Of a DNA stretch of 64,000 bases, positions 42,861-51,617 are shown piece by piece. Position 1 is the first letter of the stretch. Each line of letters begins with the position of its first letter. A program made the translations under genes and the position numbers. This DNA comes from JALZKA01 sp963786495 (GTDB taxonomy: Bacteria > Actinomycetota > Thermoleophilia > Solirubrobacterales > 70-9). The notes below the pieces were generated by a model, which ran no database searches, was not told where the DNA came from, and was given only the letters and a program-made list of their open reading frames with translations. The stretch is from the NCBI GenBank assembly GCA_963786495.1, contig CAWAZL010000006.1, positions 1-64,000 on the forward strand, in the 5' to 3' direction.

Positions 42861-45800
42861 CGTTCTGGTGGTGCCGGCTCGAGCGAGATCGACACCGGCC
42901 CGGCAGGCGGGGAGTAGCGGGGCGGGATCAAGCTCTGGGTGACCACCAGGTAGTAGGTCTTCCCGCCGCTGGCCTCGAAGACATCGGGGTCACCTGCCGC
43001 TGGCTCTACCGCCTGGAGCGAAGCGATGGTTCCGTCGCCCGTGTAGGCGCGGGTGAAGCCGGAGCCACGGAGGCGATAGGGGCCGGACTCGGGTGCGGTC
43101 CAACTGAACCAGACCGAGCCGGAAACGGCCGCGCCTGGGCGAGACGTATGACTTGGCTCGCCTTCTTCAAGATCGGAGATCCCGAACTCGGTCGTCGCCG
43201 CGAACGTCGTCCCCTCCAGCGCGGTCGCATCCTTCAGATCGTTGTTACGGATCCCAAGGATGAACTGGTATTCGAACGGCCCGCGGGTCGGCGCGTCCCC
43301 CTGAGCCCTGCGTCCATCCACGCGGAAGAGATAGGTCTTACCTGCTTCGACTTCGAAGCGCAGCCAGTCGAAGTGCGGTCTAGCGCTCTGCGGGTCACAA
43401 GTGCCCTTCTGCGCGATTTGATCCTTGTCCTCGTGGGTGGTGCCCTCGAAAACCGTGAGCACGAAGGAAGAGCATGTTCGCACGCTGACGGGCATGTCGC
43501 GCGAAGGAGTCCAGCGGTACCAGACGGACGCGGCCCCAAGCTCGGATGCTCCCGGTTCAGCGGTCGCCGCCAGGTTGTCGCCGGCGATTCCGGCTGGCTC
43601 GGCGCCGATCTCTTGAGCGTCCGCGAGGTCATCGTTGGCCGGCGCCGCGCTGAGCGCGAAATCGACAACCGCCTTGCCCGCTTCGTTCTCGTTGCCGACC
43701 ACAACCAGAACGCGTTCGCCCTCGTCGACGGAGGCCGCGAGCCGCGCTCCCCGGCCGAAGACTGCCGAACAATCGGTGTTCTTGATCCCGGGGTACCAGC
43801 CGGCGTCGTCCTGCTTCGCTTCGGGGGCGGACGAGCCGTCGTCGCGAAAGAGAGCGAGTGCAGAGTCGTGATTGCTCGCGCATGATTCGATTGCCAGGAC
43901 TCCGGATGCGGGAGCAGTCCAGACGTACCAGAGGGAACCGGTCCAGCTGGACGGCTCACCGGACTCAAGCGTTGCTCCGGCGGTAGAGACCTCAACGCGA
44001 TCGGTTCCCGGCGGGAGGATCTCGGCTGATGAGCGGTCATCGTTCGAGGGCCGGGTCTGCGGCGTCAGCGTCAACTCGAACTCCGCGGACACATCCGAGG
44101 ACGCGGAAATCGAGTATCGAACGCCTTCCTTCGCGTCGAGAATGACCGGATTGAGCCCACTCTTGTTGTCCGCGCAGTCCGAGAAGTCGGCGACGACCGC
44201 CTCCCGGGAGAGAGTGTCGAGGGAAGCTCCGCGGAAGACGGCGAGACCGGGTGTCAGTGGGTCGCCGCAAGGGCCCGCATCGAACGCGACGGCCCCGTCA
44301 GCCGGCGCGACCCACTCGTACCAGACGGACGCCGCGCCGCTCTCGCCCGCTTCCACCGTCGCGCCGCCGAGATCCCCGTGGACCGACGCCGGCAAGCCCT
44401 CGACCTGCTCGGCGTCGGCGAAGTCGTCGTTCTCGGGCCTGTCGGGATGGCCCGGCGTCACCGGGCCTGGCTCAAAAGGGCGCTTTCGTTTCCTCTCGCA
44501 CTCCTGGACCCGGTCGCGCTTGTCAACCCGGAACACATCCTCGCCCGGCCCGCAGATCACGTCGTCAGCGCCGCCGCCGCGAGCATCTATGCGATCGTCG
44601 CCAGCGTCGCCGACCAGAAGATCCTTGCCCCTGCCCCCGGAAAGCAGGTCCCGGTCCTCGCCGCCGAACAGGCTGTCCTTCCCGGAGCCTCCTCGAATCT
44701 CGTCTTCGCCGTCCCCGCCGGCTCCGCAATCATCGCCGGCGCCGAGGCGCAGCTCATCGTCGCCACCGCCGGTCACGAACGTGTCAAGTTCGCCGCTGCC
44801 CAGGTAGCCGTCCCGCTCCGGGGTTCCCACCGATACGTTGTCCGCCCTGAGCGGACAGACCGGAGCGGCTTCCACCGAGTACACGCTGCCCGAGCCAACC
44901 CGGTCGTTGAAATCCGTACCGGGTGCCCCCAGCGCGAGGTCTCCGATCCCATCGCCGTCGAAGTCACCGGCAGCTGCTGTCCGCCCCAGCTCGTGACCAC
45001 CTACTGAGCCGTCCAGACGAGTGACGTCGAGCGGGTTTTCGGACTCCAGCGCAACGTCACTCGGGGCGGAGGTGCCGCGGATGACGGCCGCCATGCCGGG
45101 ATCGTCGACGCCGGCGCGGTCCGCCTGGGGAAGTCCGACCGCGAGGTCATCGCGGCCGTCGCCATCGAAGTCAGCGGCAGCGAGGGAGGTGATTGGGCTG
45201 CTGGTCCCGATGAGGAGACCGCGCCCCGCCGGTGCGCTCAGGTTCACGACATCCTCGGCGGTTCCCTCGGAGAAGAGGATCGCGGCGTATTGGGGGCTCA
45301 GAATCGCGAGGTCCCCGTAGCCGTCGTCGTCCATGTCGCCGGCAGCGGCGAGCGCGTCCGCGTTCGCCACGTTCAGGACCTCGATTCCCTCGTCCTCCTC
45401 CAGGAACTCCATCGCGAGGTTGGTTGGCTCGGGGGAGCCGCGAAGAACGATGACGCGCGAGTTGTGGACGACGGCGATGTCCCCGTAGCCGTCGGTATCG
45501 ATGTCACCCGGCATCGCGACGGCTTCGAATCGCACTCCCGGTGCCGCCTCGATCCGGTAACCGGAGGAGCCAAGCCCCGGCGCGCTCAGGTCTTGTGGGT
45601 TAGTCGTGCCAAAGACCACGTAGGCGCGTCCGGCATCTTGTGCCGGCGCGGCCGCGACTGCTACGACATCATCGAGCCCATCGCCGTTGACATCGGCGCT
45701 GCCGGCGGTCAAAGAGCCGAGCCGATCGTTTTGGGCGCCCTCGATCTCGATCGCGATGGCCTGCTCTTGCGGTGCGCTCGCGAGGTCGACGTCGTCAGGC

Positions 45801-46342
45801 GTCTCCGACCCGAAAATGATGTACGCCTTGCCGCTGTCGCCCTGACCGTTCACGCCGTAGCCCGGCCCTCCGACAACCAGGTCGTCGTAGCCGTCGCCGT
45901 TGAAGTCCCCTGCGGAATCGATCGAGACTCCCAGTGCACCGGCGCCCACCTCGCCGTCAATCCGGACTCGCGTGCCCGCTGGGGGATTTGAGAGATCGAA
46001 CTCGCCGTTATGAGAGCTCAGGACGACGTAAGCGATTCCGGTGCCATTGCCGCTCGGCCCGTCGCCTGCGGGTGAGGCCATCGCCACGTCGTCGAGGCCG
46101 TCACCGTTGAAGTCGAGGGCCGCGAGCTCGTGGTTGGCAAACCCGTCGAACGAGCGAGTTCCGTCGATCCGAAGGTCCGCGCGATCCCCTACGTCCGCCC
46201 GCGTGGCGTGCGCGGGAGTCGCTGCGCATAGCAAGCCCGCACCGGCGATAAGAAGCGGGGTGATGGTCCTCCGTGACAACGCTGCGCAAGAAATCATGCA
46301 GGAATGAGCCGGGGATGAGCCAGGCGTGAGACCCGTTCTCAC
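42857..46342 (-). CDS. 1161-residue secreted FG-GAP/RTX/β-domain mosaic protein
   Basis: Probable signal segment MISCAALSRRTITPLLIAGA (start GTG 46342 or ATG 46297). Residues about 50-490: FG-GAP β-propeller repeats with Ca loops (DFNGDGLDDVAMASP, DFNGDGYDDLVVGGPGYG, DFDGDGRDDLAVGLP, DFDGDGIGDLALGAPG). Residues about 510-610: RTX nonapeptide-like repeats (GGEDRDLLSGGRGKDLLVGD). Residues about 640-1155: four ~120-residue β domains, each starting N-D-D and containing S-x-W-Y/F-x-W-T/V-A-P (ASVWYEWVAPADG, GSLWYVWTAPASG, ASVWYRWTPSRDM, GSVWFSWTAPESG). Probably a large surface adhesin or matrix protein. Intact. Confidence 0.85.
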   Translation of the reverse strand: MRTGLTPGSSPAHSCMISCAALSRRTITPLLIAGAGLLCAATPAHATRADVGDRADLRIDGTRSFDGFANHELAALDFNGDGLDDVAMASPAGDGPSGNGTGIAYVVLSSHNGEFDLSNPPAGTRVRIDGEVGAGALGVSIDSAGDFNGDGYDDLVVGGPGYGVNGQGDSGKAYIIFGSETPDDVDLASAPQEQAIAIEIEGAQNDRLGSLTAGSADVNGDGLDDVVAVAAAPAQDAGRAYVVFGTTNPQDLSAPGLGSSGYRIEAAPGVRFEAVAMPGDIDTDGYGDIAVVHNSRVIVLRGSPEPTNLAMEFLEEDEGIEVLNVANADALAAAGDMDDDGYGDLAILSPQYAAILFSEGTAEDVVNLSAPAGRGLLIGTSSPITSLAAADFDGDGRDDLAVGLPQADRAGVDDPGMAAVIRGTSAPSDVALESENPLDVTRLDGSVGGHELGRTAAAGDFDGDGIGDLALGAPGTDFNDRVGSGSVYSVEAAPVCPLRADNVSVGTPERDGYLGSGELDTFVTGGGDDELRLGAGDDCGAGGDGEDEIRGGSGKDSLFGGEDRDLLSGGRGKDLLVGDAGDDRIDARGGGADDVICGPGEDVFRVDKRDRVQECERKRKRPFEPGPVTPGHPDRPENDDFADAEQVEGLPASVHGDLGGATVEAGESGAASVWYEWVAPADGAVAFDAGPCGDPLTPGLAVFRGASLDTLSREAVVADFSDCADNKSGLNPVILDAKEGVRYSISASSDVSAEFELTLTPQTRPSNDDRSSAEILPPGTDRVEVSTAGATLESGEPSSWTGSLWYVWTAPASGVLAIESCASNHDSALALFRDDGSSAPEAKQDDAGWYPGIKNTDCSAVFGRGARLAASVDEGERVLVVVGNENEAGKAVVDFALSAAPANDDLADAQEIGAEPAGIAGDNLAATAEPGASELGAASVWYRWTPSRDMPVSVRTCSSFVLTVFEGTTHEDKDQIAQKGTCDPQSARPHFDWLRFEVEAGKTYLFRVDGRRAQGDAPTRGPFEYQFILGIRNNDLKDATALEGTTFAATTEFGISDLEEGEPSHTSRPGAAVSGSVWFSWTAPESGPYRLRGSGFTRAYTGDGTIASLQAVEPAAGDPDVFEASGGKTYYLVVTQSLIPPRYSPPAGPVSISLEPAPPER

Positions 46343-46363
46343 AAAACGCGAAAACCAGGTACT

Positions 46364-46494
46364 CCTAGACGCAAGACCGAGATCCGCCTTAGACGGACGT
46401 TGAGCCGCGGATAGGGCGCCGTCTAGGCACTGTTCGACGGGCCAGAAACGCCCAATAGTCCGCGTTTGCAGGCAGAAGGCGGCTGGCCTAGACG
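46364..46494. promoter_or_regulatory. Cluster of four CCTAGACG octamers
   Basis: CCTAGACG at 46364-46371 and 46487-46494, CTTAGACG at 46388-46395, and the reverse complement CGTCTAGG at 46420-46427. All lie in the 278-bp region between the divergent mosaic protein and the GHL15-like gene. A repeated binding site for one regulator is likely. No gene is seen in this intergenic stretch. Confidence 0.5.
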
Positions 46495-46620
46495 TTTATA
46501 TGAGTTTTGAACTGGACACGCGTCCGGTCTTCGCCGTGATTCCTGCCTGGTTTGCGCCGGCACCCCGATCCTCCCCTGACGGGCTGATCGGAGGCCCGCA
46601 GACCAATCGGAGGAATCACA

Positions 46621-48429
46621 GTGACCAACGGAAGCAAAACAAATGTCAAGCGGGCCGCCAAGACCATCGCGCTCGCCGGAATCACGCTCAGCATCGCGCT
46701 CGGCGGAGAGGCCTCGGGTGCCAAGCGCGTCCCGCAGGGCAATCTCACCGAAAACCCCTCGTTCGACCGCAACACGAATCAGTGGACCGGTTTCGCGTCG
46801 AGGGTCCAGCGCGTCAAGAAGAAGAACGCGCCGGTCGGCAAGGCCGTAGCTCGCGTTGCCGCGAAGGAAGATGCGACCGGCGGATACACGATTGACGATG
46901 CGCCATCGACTGTCACCGCGCAGGTGTCAGAGCCGGGCACGACCTACAGGGCGTCAGCGCTCGTTCGGGCCGCTCAGAAGACCGGCGGCAAGCGGGTCGG
47001 CATCGTCGTCCGCGAGACGACGGCCGCCGGCGAGTTCGTTGCCGATTCCGAGGGCACCGTTCAGCTTTCGAAGAAGAGCTTCCGGTCGGTGACCTCGGAG
47101 CTGCAGGCTTCAGCCGCCGGCAACTTGATCGACGTCTACGTTCGTCGCGCGAAGGGAATCCGGACCGGCGAGAGGTTCCTGGTCGACGCCGTAACGCTCG
47201 TCGAAGTCGGAGCGGAAGAGCCCCCGGCTGAGGAGCCGCCCGTAGAAGAGCCCCCCGTCGAGGAGCCCCCGGTTGAGGAGCCGCCCGCAGAGGAGCCCCC
47301 GGTGGATGGTCCCGTGACCACCAGCCAGACCGCGCTCGTTACCTCGCACGAGAGCCCCCTCTTCCAGAACGACGGCTCCAAGTACGCCTACATCATGATC
47401 CGGGACAACCTCCACAGCCGTGTCGGCGACCTCCGTGCCGCGCACCCCGAGGCGAAGGTCCTCCTCTACAAGAACGTCGCGTTCACGGTCGACGGCGACA
47501 ACTGCCAGTACTTCCCATTCCAGGGTGCAGGCGTCGACTACTGCGAGGCCGACCGTCACGAGAGCTGGTTCCTTCACAACAACAACGGCAACCGCATGAC
47601 CTCGGCCGAGTACACGCATCAGCACGCGATGGACATCGGCAACGCCGGTTATCAGCAGGAGTGGATCGACCAGGTCATCGCTCGCCTCGAAGACGCGAAC
47701 AACGACGGCTCGAACGTCAAGTACGACGGTGTCTGGATGGACGACACGAACCTCTACCCCGGTCACGGCATGGACGGCGACATCGCCGGCATGAGCGACG
47801 CTCAGTACCGCACCGCGACCGTTGAGTTCATGGATGTCGTCGGTCCGGCCCTCGAGGATGCAGGCTTCCTCGCCGTGCCGAACCTCGGCATGGATCCCTG
47901 GGATCCCGCGCACCGCAATGCTGCCGTTCAGGTCGCCGGCGACTCCGCGATGATCAATCGCGAGGGCATGGTCCGCTGGGGCGACGACGGTGTCCTTTGG
48001 ACGGAGGACGGCGACGCACCCTTCTGGAAGTACGAGGTCGAGCTGGCCGAGGACATTCAGGATGCGGGTGCCGAATACCACGCGATGACCTACGGCTCGA
48101 GCGGCGATTCGCAGGCGCAGCGCTACGCCCGCGCCACGTTCCTCATGGCCTGGGACGGCTCCGAGGGCTCCGCATTCAACTACCGGACCAACAACGGCAA
48201 TGACTGGGGCCACGACTGGACCACGGATGTCGGCACTCCGACCGGCGGCCGCAGCAAGGTCGGCCAGGGCTGGAAGCGCACCTTCTCGAACGGAGTCGCG
48301 GTCATCAACACCGGCTCTTCGGGTAACCAGACGTTCAACCTCGGCGGCTCGTATGAGCAGCCGGACGGAAGCTGCACGTCTTCCGTCACGCTCAGCGCCA
48401 CAAAGGCACTGGTCATGCCGGCCTGCTGA
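46621..48429 (+). CDS. Secreted GHL15-type glycoside hydrolase-like protein with N-terminal carbohydrate-binding-like module
   Basis: GTG 46621 after GGAGGAATCACA. 602 residues. Signal region (AAKTIALAGITLSIALGGEA), a CBM-like β-sandwich (about 40-200; NLTENPSFDRNTNQWTGFAS to GERFLVDAVTLVEV), a linker of repeated EEPPVEEPP (about 200-225), and a catalytic TIM-barrel-like domain (YAYIMIRDNLHSRVGDLRAA, KVLLYKNVAFTVDG, YDGVWMDDTNLYPGHGMDG, GFLAVPNLGMDPWDPAHR, EYHAMTYGSSGDSQAQRYAR, then GSAFNYRTNNGNDWG). The D-D-T-N motif holds the probable catalytic acids. Substrate is unknown; a role in polysaccharide processing is inferred from the EPS genes nearby. Confidence 0.82.
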   Translation: MTNGSKTNVKRAAKTIALAGITLSIALGGEASGAKRVPQGNLTENPSFDRNTNQWTGFASRVQRVKKKNAPVGKAVARVAAKEDATGGYTIDDAPSTVTAQVSEPGTTYRASALVRAAQKTGGKRVGIVVRETTAAGEFVADSEGTVQLSKKSFRSVTSELQASAAGNLIDVYVRRAKGIRTGERFLVDAVTLVEVGAEEPPAEEPPVEEPPVEEPPVEEPPAEEPPVDGPVTTSQTALVTSHESPLFQNDGSKYAYIMIRDNLHSRVGDLRAAHPEAKVLLYKNVAFTVDGDNCQYFPFQGAGVDYCEADRHESWFLHNNNGNRMTSAEYTHQHAMDIGNAGYQQEWIDQVIARLEDANNDGSNVKYDGVWMDDTNLYPGHGMDGDIAGMSDAQYRTATVEFMDVVGPALEDAGFLAVPNLGMDPWDPAHRNAAVQVAGDSAMINREGMVRWGDDGVLWTEDGDAPFWKYEVELAEDIQDAGAEYHAMTYGSSGDSQAQRYARATFLMAWDGSEGSAFNYRTNNGNDWGHDWTTDVGTPTGGRSKVGQGWKRTFSNGVAVINTGSSGNQTFNLGGSYEQPDGSCTSSVTLSATKALVMPAC

Positions 48430-48476
48430 GCAGGAAGTGCACCGGCCCTCTCGAAAGGGGGCCATGTCGTAAAAAA

Positions 48477-48521
48477 CGCCATCGCCCTCTCTCCGATCGA
48501 GGGCGGTGGCGTTAGGTTTTT
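48477..48521 (+). terminator. Rho-independent terminator between the two GHL15-like genes
   Basis: CGCCATCGCCCTC (48477-48489) pairs with GAGGGCGGTGGCG (48499-48511), then TTTTT at 48517-48521. An A-run precedes the stem, so it may work in both directions. The next start codon is only 4 bp beyond. Confidence 0.88.
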
Positions 48522-48524
48522 GTC

Positions 48525-49781
48525 GTGGCGCGGACTCCCTACGCGTGGTTGGGGCAACTGTCGATCCTCGCCGCACTCGTCCTTTTGGCCGTCTCGGTCA
48601 ACAGCTCGTCGTCGCCCGATGGCCCACTGGTGTCAGCCGAACCTCCGCCGCCGAGCGAAGGTCCACTGACGGTGAGCCAGATCGCTTTGACCACGGAGCA
48701 GGAGGAGGCGCTCTTCAGCGACCTGACCCCGTATCGGTATCTCGTGGTCCGCGACTCACTGAGCCCGCGCCTCGAGGAGTTGCGCGCCGTCCACCCTGAG
48801 TCGCAGATCCTCCTCTACAAGGACGTGTCCTTCACCGTCGCCGACCCAAGTTGCGAGTTCGACCCGTTTCAGGGCGGGGGAGTGAGCGATTGCCAGGCTC
48901 GTGAGAATGAGTCGTGGTACCTCCACGCCGCCGATGGTGCCCGCCTCGCATCGGCCGACTTCCCGGCGCTCTCGGCGATGAACATCGCGAACGATGGCTA
49001 CCGGCAGGCGTGGCTCGAAAGCGTGCTGGAGCGTCTGGGTGACGCCGTTGGCGACGGCAGCGAGGAGCGCTTTGACGGCGTCTGGATGGACGACACAAAC
49101 CTCAACCCCGGCCACGGCCTCGAAGGGGTGATTGCCGAGCTCTCGGACGATGAGTACCGGCACGCCACCGTCGAGTTCGTCGAGGAGGTGGCTCCGCGCC
49201 TCCAGGCAGAAGGCTTCGCCGCGGTCCTCAATCTGGGGATGCAAAGCGGTGACCCGGCACAACGGGAAAGCGCGATAAGGCTCGCGCACAGCGCATCGAT
49301 GGTCAACCGAGAGCAGTTCGTCCGCGTCGGCGAGGGCCCTGCGCTGTTCTCCGCCGGAGGAGACGAGGCGCAACTCTGGGACGAAGAGGTGAGCCTCATG
49401 GAGGACATTCAGGCCGCCGGATCCGACTTTCACGCGATCGCCTACGGGATGGCCGGCGATCTTCAAGCCCAGCTTTACGCCCGAGCCACGTTCCTATTGG
49501 GCTGGGAAGGCCAGGACGGCTCGGCGCTCAACTACCGGACAACGGATACCGTCGCTCCGGCCAGCGCCTGGACCGAGTCACTCGGCCTGCCCACCGCCGA
49601 TCGTGTCCGGGTTGGTGCTGGCTGGATGCGTGAGTTCACCGAAGGCTTCGTACTCGTGAACCCGAGCCCGGACAAGGTGCAAGCCTTCGACCTCGTCGAC
49701 CCACATGCCGGGATGAGCGCGTCGTGTGCCACGCAGATCGAGGTTCCCCCTGTCATGGCACGAATGGTTCGTCCCTGCTGA
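48525..49781 (+). CDS. Second GHL15-type glycoside hydrolase-like protein
   Basis: GTG 48525, 418 residues, paralogue of the previous catalytic domain without the binding module or Glu-Pro linker. Membrane/signal segment WLGQLSILAALVLLAVSVNS, then SQIALTTEQEEALFSDLTPY, RYLVVRDSLSPRLEELRAVH, ILLYKDVSFTVADPSCEFDP, FDGVWMDDTNLNPGHGLEG, GFAAVLNLGMQSGDPAQRES, FHAIAYGMAGDLQAQLYARA. The catalytic D-D-T-N motif is conserved. Exported or membrane-anchored. The start sits directly behind a terminator, so it probably has its own promoter or low expression. Confidence 0.85.
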   Translation: MARTPYAWLGQLSILAALVLLAVSVNSSSSPDGPLVSAEPPPPSEGPLTVSQIALTTEQEEALFSDLTPYRYLVVRDSLSPRLEELRAVHPESQILLYKDVSFTVADPSCEFDPFQGGGVSDCQARENESWYLHAADGARLASADFPALSAMNIANDGYRQAWLESVLERLGDAVGDGSEERFDGVWMDDTNLNPGHGLEGVIAELSDDEYRHATVEFVEEVAPRLQAEGFAAVLNLGMQSGDPAQRESAIRLAHSASMVNREQFVRVGEGPALFSAGGDEAQLWDEEVSLMEDIQAAGSDFHAIAYGMAGDLQAQLYARATFLLGWEGQDGSALNYRTTDTVAPASAWTESLGLPTADRVRVGAGWMREFTEGFVLVNPSPDKVQAFDLVDPHAGMSASCATQIEVPPVMARMVRPC

Positions 49782-49815
49782 GCGCGGCGAATCGAGCCCC
49801 TTTGAGCGGCAGACC

Positions 49816-49821
49816 TATACT
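49816..49821 (+). promoter_or_regulatory. Possible -10 element of the EPS operon
   Basis: TATACT at 49816-49821 with a weak -35-like TCGAGC 18 bases upstream, 46 bp before the epimerase start. Weak evidence, but it is the only promoter-like sequence ahead of the co-directional run 49867-53914. Confidence 0.35.
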
Positions 49822-49866
49822 CGCGCCGATGGCGAACCAGGGAGCCCAGCGAAGCCAGGAGAACGC

Positions 49867-50907
49867 ATGACCTCAGCCAGCGACCGTCACGTCCTCGTAG
49901 TGGGAGGCGCCGGATACGTCGGCAACGTGCTCGTGCGCAGGCTGCTCGGCGACGGGCACCAGGTTCGCGTGCTCGACCGCCTGCTGTTCGATCATGGCAC
50001 TGCCATCGCCGGCGTCTTCGAAGAGCCCGGCTTCTCGTTCGTCCTCGGCGATCTGTGCGAGCCGGACGATCTCGTGCGGAGCATGGATGGCGTGACCGAT
50101 GTTGTCCTCCTGGCCGCGCTCGTCGGCGATCCGCTCTGCAGCCAGTACTCCGATCTCGCCCGGAAGGTCAATGGCGACGGTGCCCGCGCGGTGTTCGACG
50201 CTGCGAATGCCGCCGGCGTCGACCGGTTCATCTTCACGTCGACCTGCTCCAACTATGGGCTCCGGGAGAGCGACGATCTCGCGACCGAGGAGTCCGATCT
50301 CGCGCCGGTCTCGCTGTATGCGGAGACCAAGGTCGAGTTCGAGCAGTACGTCCTCTCCAAGGAGAGCGAGTGGAACTGCTGCCCGACGCTCCTTCGCATT
50401 GCCACTGCTTACGGGGTCTCACAGCGGATGCGCTTCGACCTCACGATCTCGGAGTTCACCCGCACGCTCGCCATCGGGGACGAACTGCTGGTCTACGACG
50501 CCGACACGTGGCGGCCCTACTGCCACATCGACGACATCTCGCTCGCGATCAGGACGGTGCTCGCAAGCGACGAGGACAAGGTCCGCGGCGAGATCTTCAA
50601 CGTCGGTCACTCCGACGAGAACTACACGAAGCGCATGGTGGTCGACGCGGTCCAGGAGCACCTGGGGGGAAGTGGGCAGGTGCGTATCAAGGAAGGGGGC
50701 ACCGACCCCCGCAACTACAGGGTTTCGTTCGACAAGATCCGCGATCAGCTCGGCTTCGAGCCCCGGCACCGCATTCCCGAGAGCACCGGGCGCCTCATCC
50801 AGGCGATCCATGCGGGCGCTTTCCCGGACGTCGACGCCCGGCCCACCTTCTACAAGAACAACGCCGGTGTGATCGGGGTTACCGAGGCGACCGCCGGAGA
50901 CGGCTGA
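49867..50907 (+). CDS. NAD-dependent nucleotide-sugar epimerase/dehydratase (extended SDR)
   Basis: ATG 49867 after AGGAGAA. 346 residues: HVLVVGGAGYVGNVLVRRLL (NAD motif), VVLLAALVGDPLCSQYSDLA, FIFTSTCSNYGLRESDDLAT (catalytic Ser/Thr), SLYAETKVEFEQYVL (Tyr-x-x-x-Lys), RPYCHIDDISLAIRTVLASD, and EIFNVGHSDENYTKRMVVDA. It converts an activated sugar. Exact product is unknown. First gene of the exopolysaccharide run, coupled (TGATG) to the nucleotidyltransferase. Confidence 0.92.
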   Translation: MTSASDRHVLVVGGAGYVGNVLVRRLLGDGHQVRVLDRLLFDHGTAIAGVFEEPGFSFVLGDLCEPDDLVRSMDGVTDVVLLAALVGDPLCSQYSDLARKVNGDGARAVFDAANAAGVDRFIFTSTCSNYGLRESDDLATEESDLAPVSLYAETKVEFEQYVLSKESEWNCCPTLLRIATAYGVSQRMRFDLTISEFTRTLAIGDELLVYDADTWRPYCHIDDISLAIRTVLASDEDKVRGEIFNVGHSDENYTKRMVVDAVQEHLGGSGQVRIKEGGTDPRNYRVSFDKIRDQLGFEPRHRIPESTGRLIQAIHAGAFPDVDARPTFYKNNAGVIGVTEATAGDG

Positions 50908-51617
50908 TGCGCGCCGTGATTCTCGCCGGGGGGCGGGGGACGAGGCTTCGCCCGTATACGACCGTGCTGCCCAAACCGCTGGTGCCGGTCGGGGAACGAC
51001 CGATCCTGGAGACCATCATCACCCAGCTCGTCGAGGCCGGCTACACGCAGATCGACCTTTCGGTGGGTCACCTCGGTGAGCTGATCCGCGCCTACCTGAC
51101 CGAGAAGAAGATCGTCCCCGACCACGTCGAGCTCAACTACGTCTGGGAACGCCAGCCGCTAGGAACCGCGGGAGCGCTGCGGCTGCTCGAGAACCTGGAG
51201 GAGCCGTTCCTGGTCATGAACGGCGACGTCCTGACCACGCTGGACTACGCGCAGCTGATGCGCTTTCACCGAGCCGGCGGCGCCGCCTTGACGATCGCCT
51301 CGCACCAGAAGGACGTCAAGCTCTCCCTGGGCGTGATCGAAGGCTCAGACGGCGTTGTCACGGGGTACATCGAAAAGCCGACGCTCCACTACGAAGTCTC
51401 GATGGGCGTTTACATCTATGACCCGCGGGTGCTCTCCTACATCCCCGAGGGCGCCTGCGATCTGCCGGACGTGGTTCTTTCGCTCATCGAGGCAGGCGAG
51501 AAGGTGCAGACCTACCACTTCGAAGGCACCTGGTTCGACATCGGGACCCCGGCCGAGCACGAGCGCGCCATGAACGCATTCGAAGACGACCCGGGTCAGT
51601 TCAGCAAGTCGTCGTGA
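50907..51617 (+). CDS. Sugar-phosphate nucleotidyltransferase
   Basis: ATG 50907 within the previous TGA. 236 residues: MRAVILAGGRGTRLRPYTTV, LPKPLVPVGERPILETIITQ (pyrophosphorylase signature), QPLGTAGALRLLENLEEPFL, VMNGDVLTTLDYAQLMRF (metal Asp), SMGVYIYDPRVLSYIP, GTWFDIGTPAEHERAM. Makes NDP-sugars (GDP-mannose- or dTDP-glucose-type); base and sugar are not determinable. Its TGA overlaps the next GTG. Confidence 0.92.
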   Translation: MRAVILAGGRGTRLRPYTTVLPKPLVPVGERPILETIITQLVEAGYTQIDLSVGHLGELIRAYLTEKKIVPDHVELNYVWERQPLGTAGALRLLENLEEPFLVMNGDVLTTLDYAQLMRFHRAGGAALTIASHQKDVKLSLGVIEGSDGVVTGYIEKPTLHYEVSMGVYIYDPRVLSYIPEGACDLPDVVLSLIEAGEKVQTYHFEGTWFDIGTPAEHERAMNAFEDDPGQFSKSS

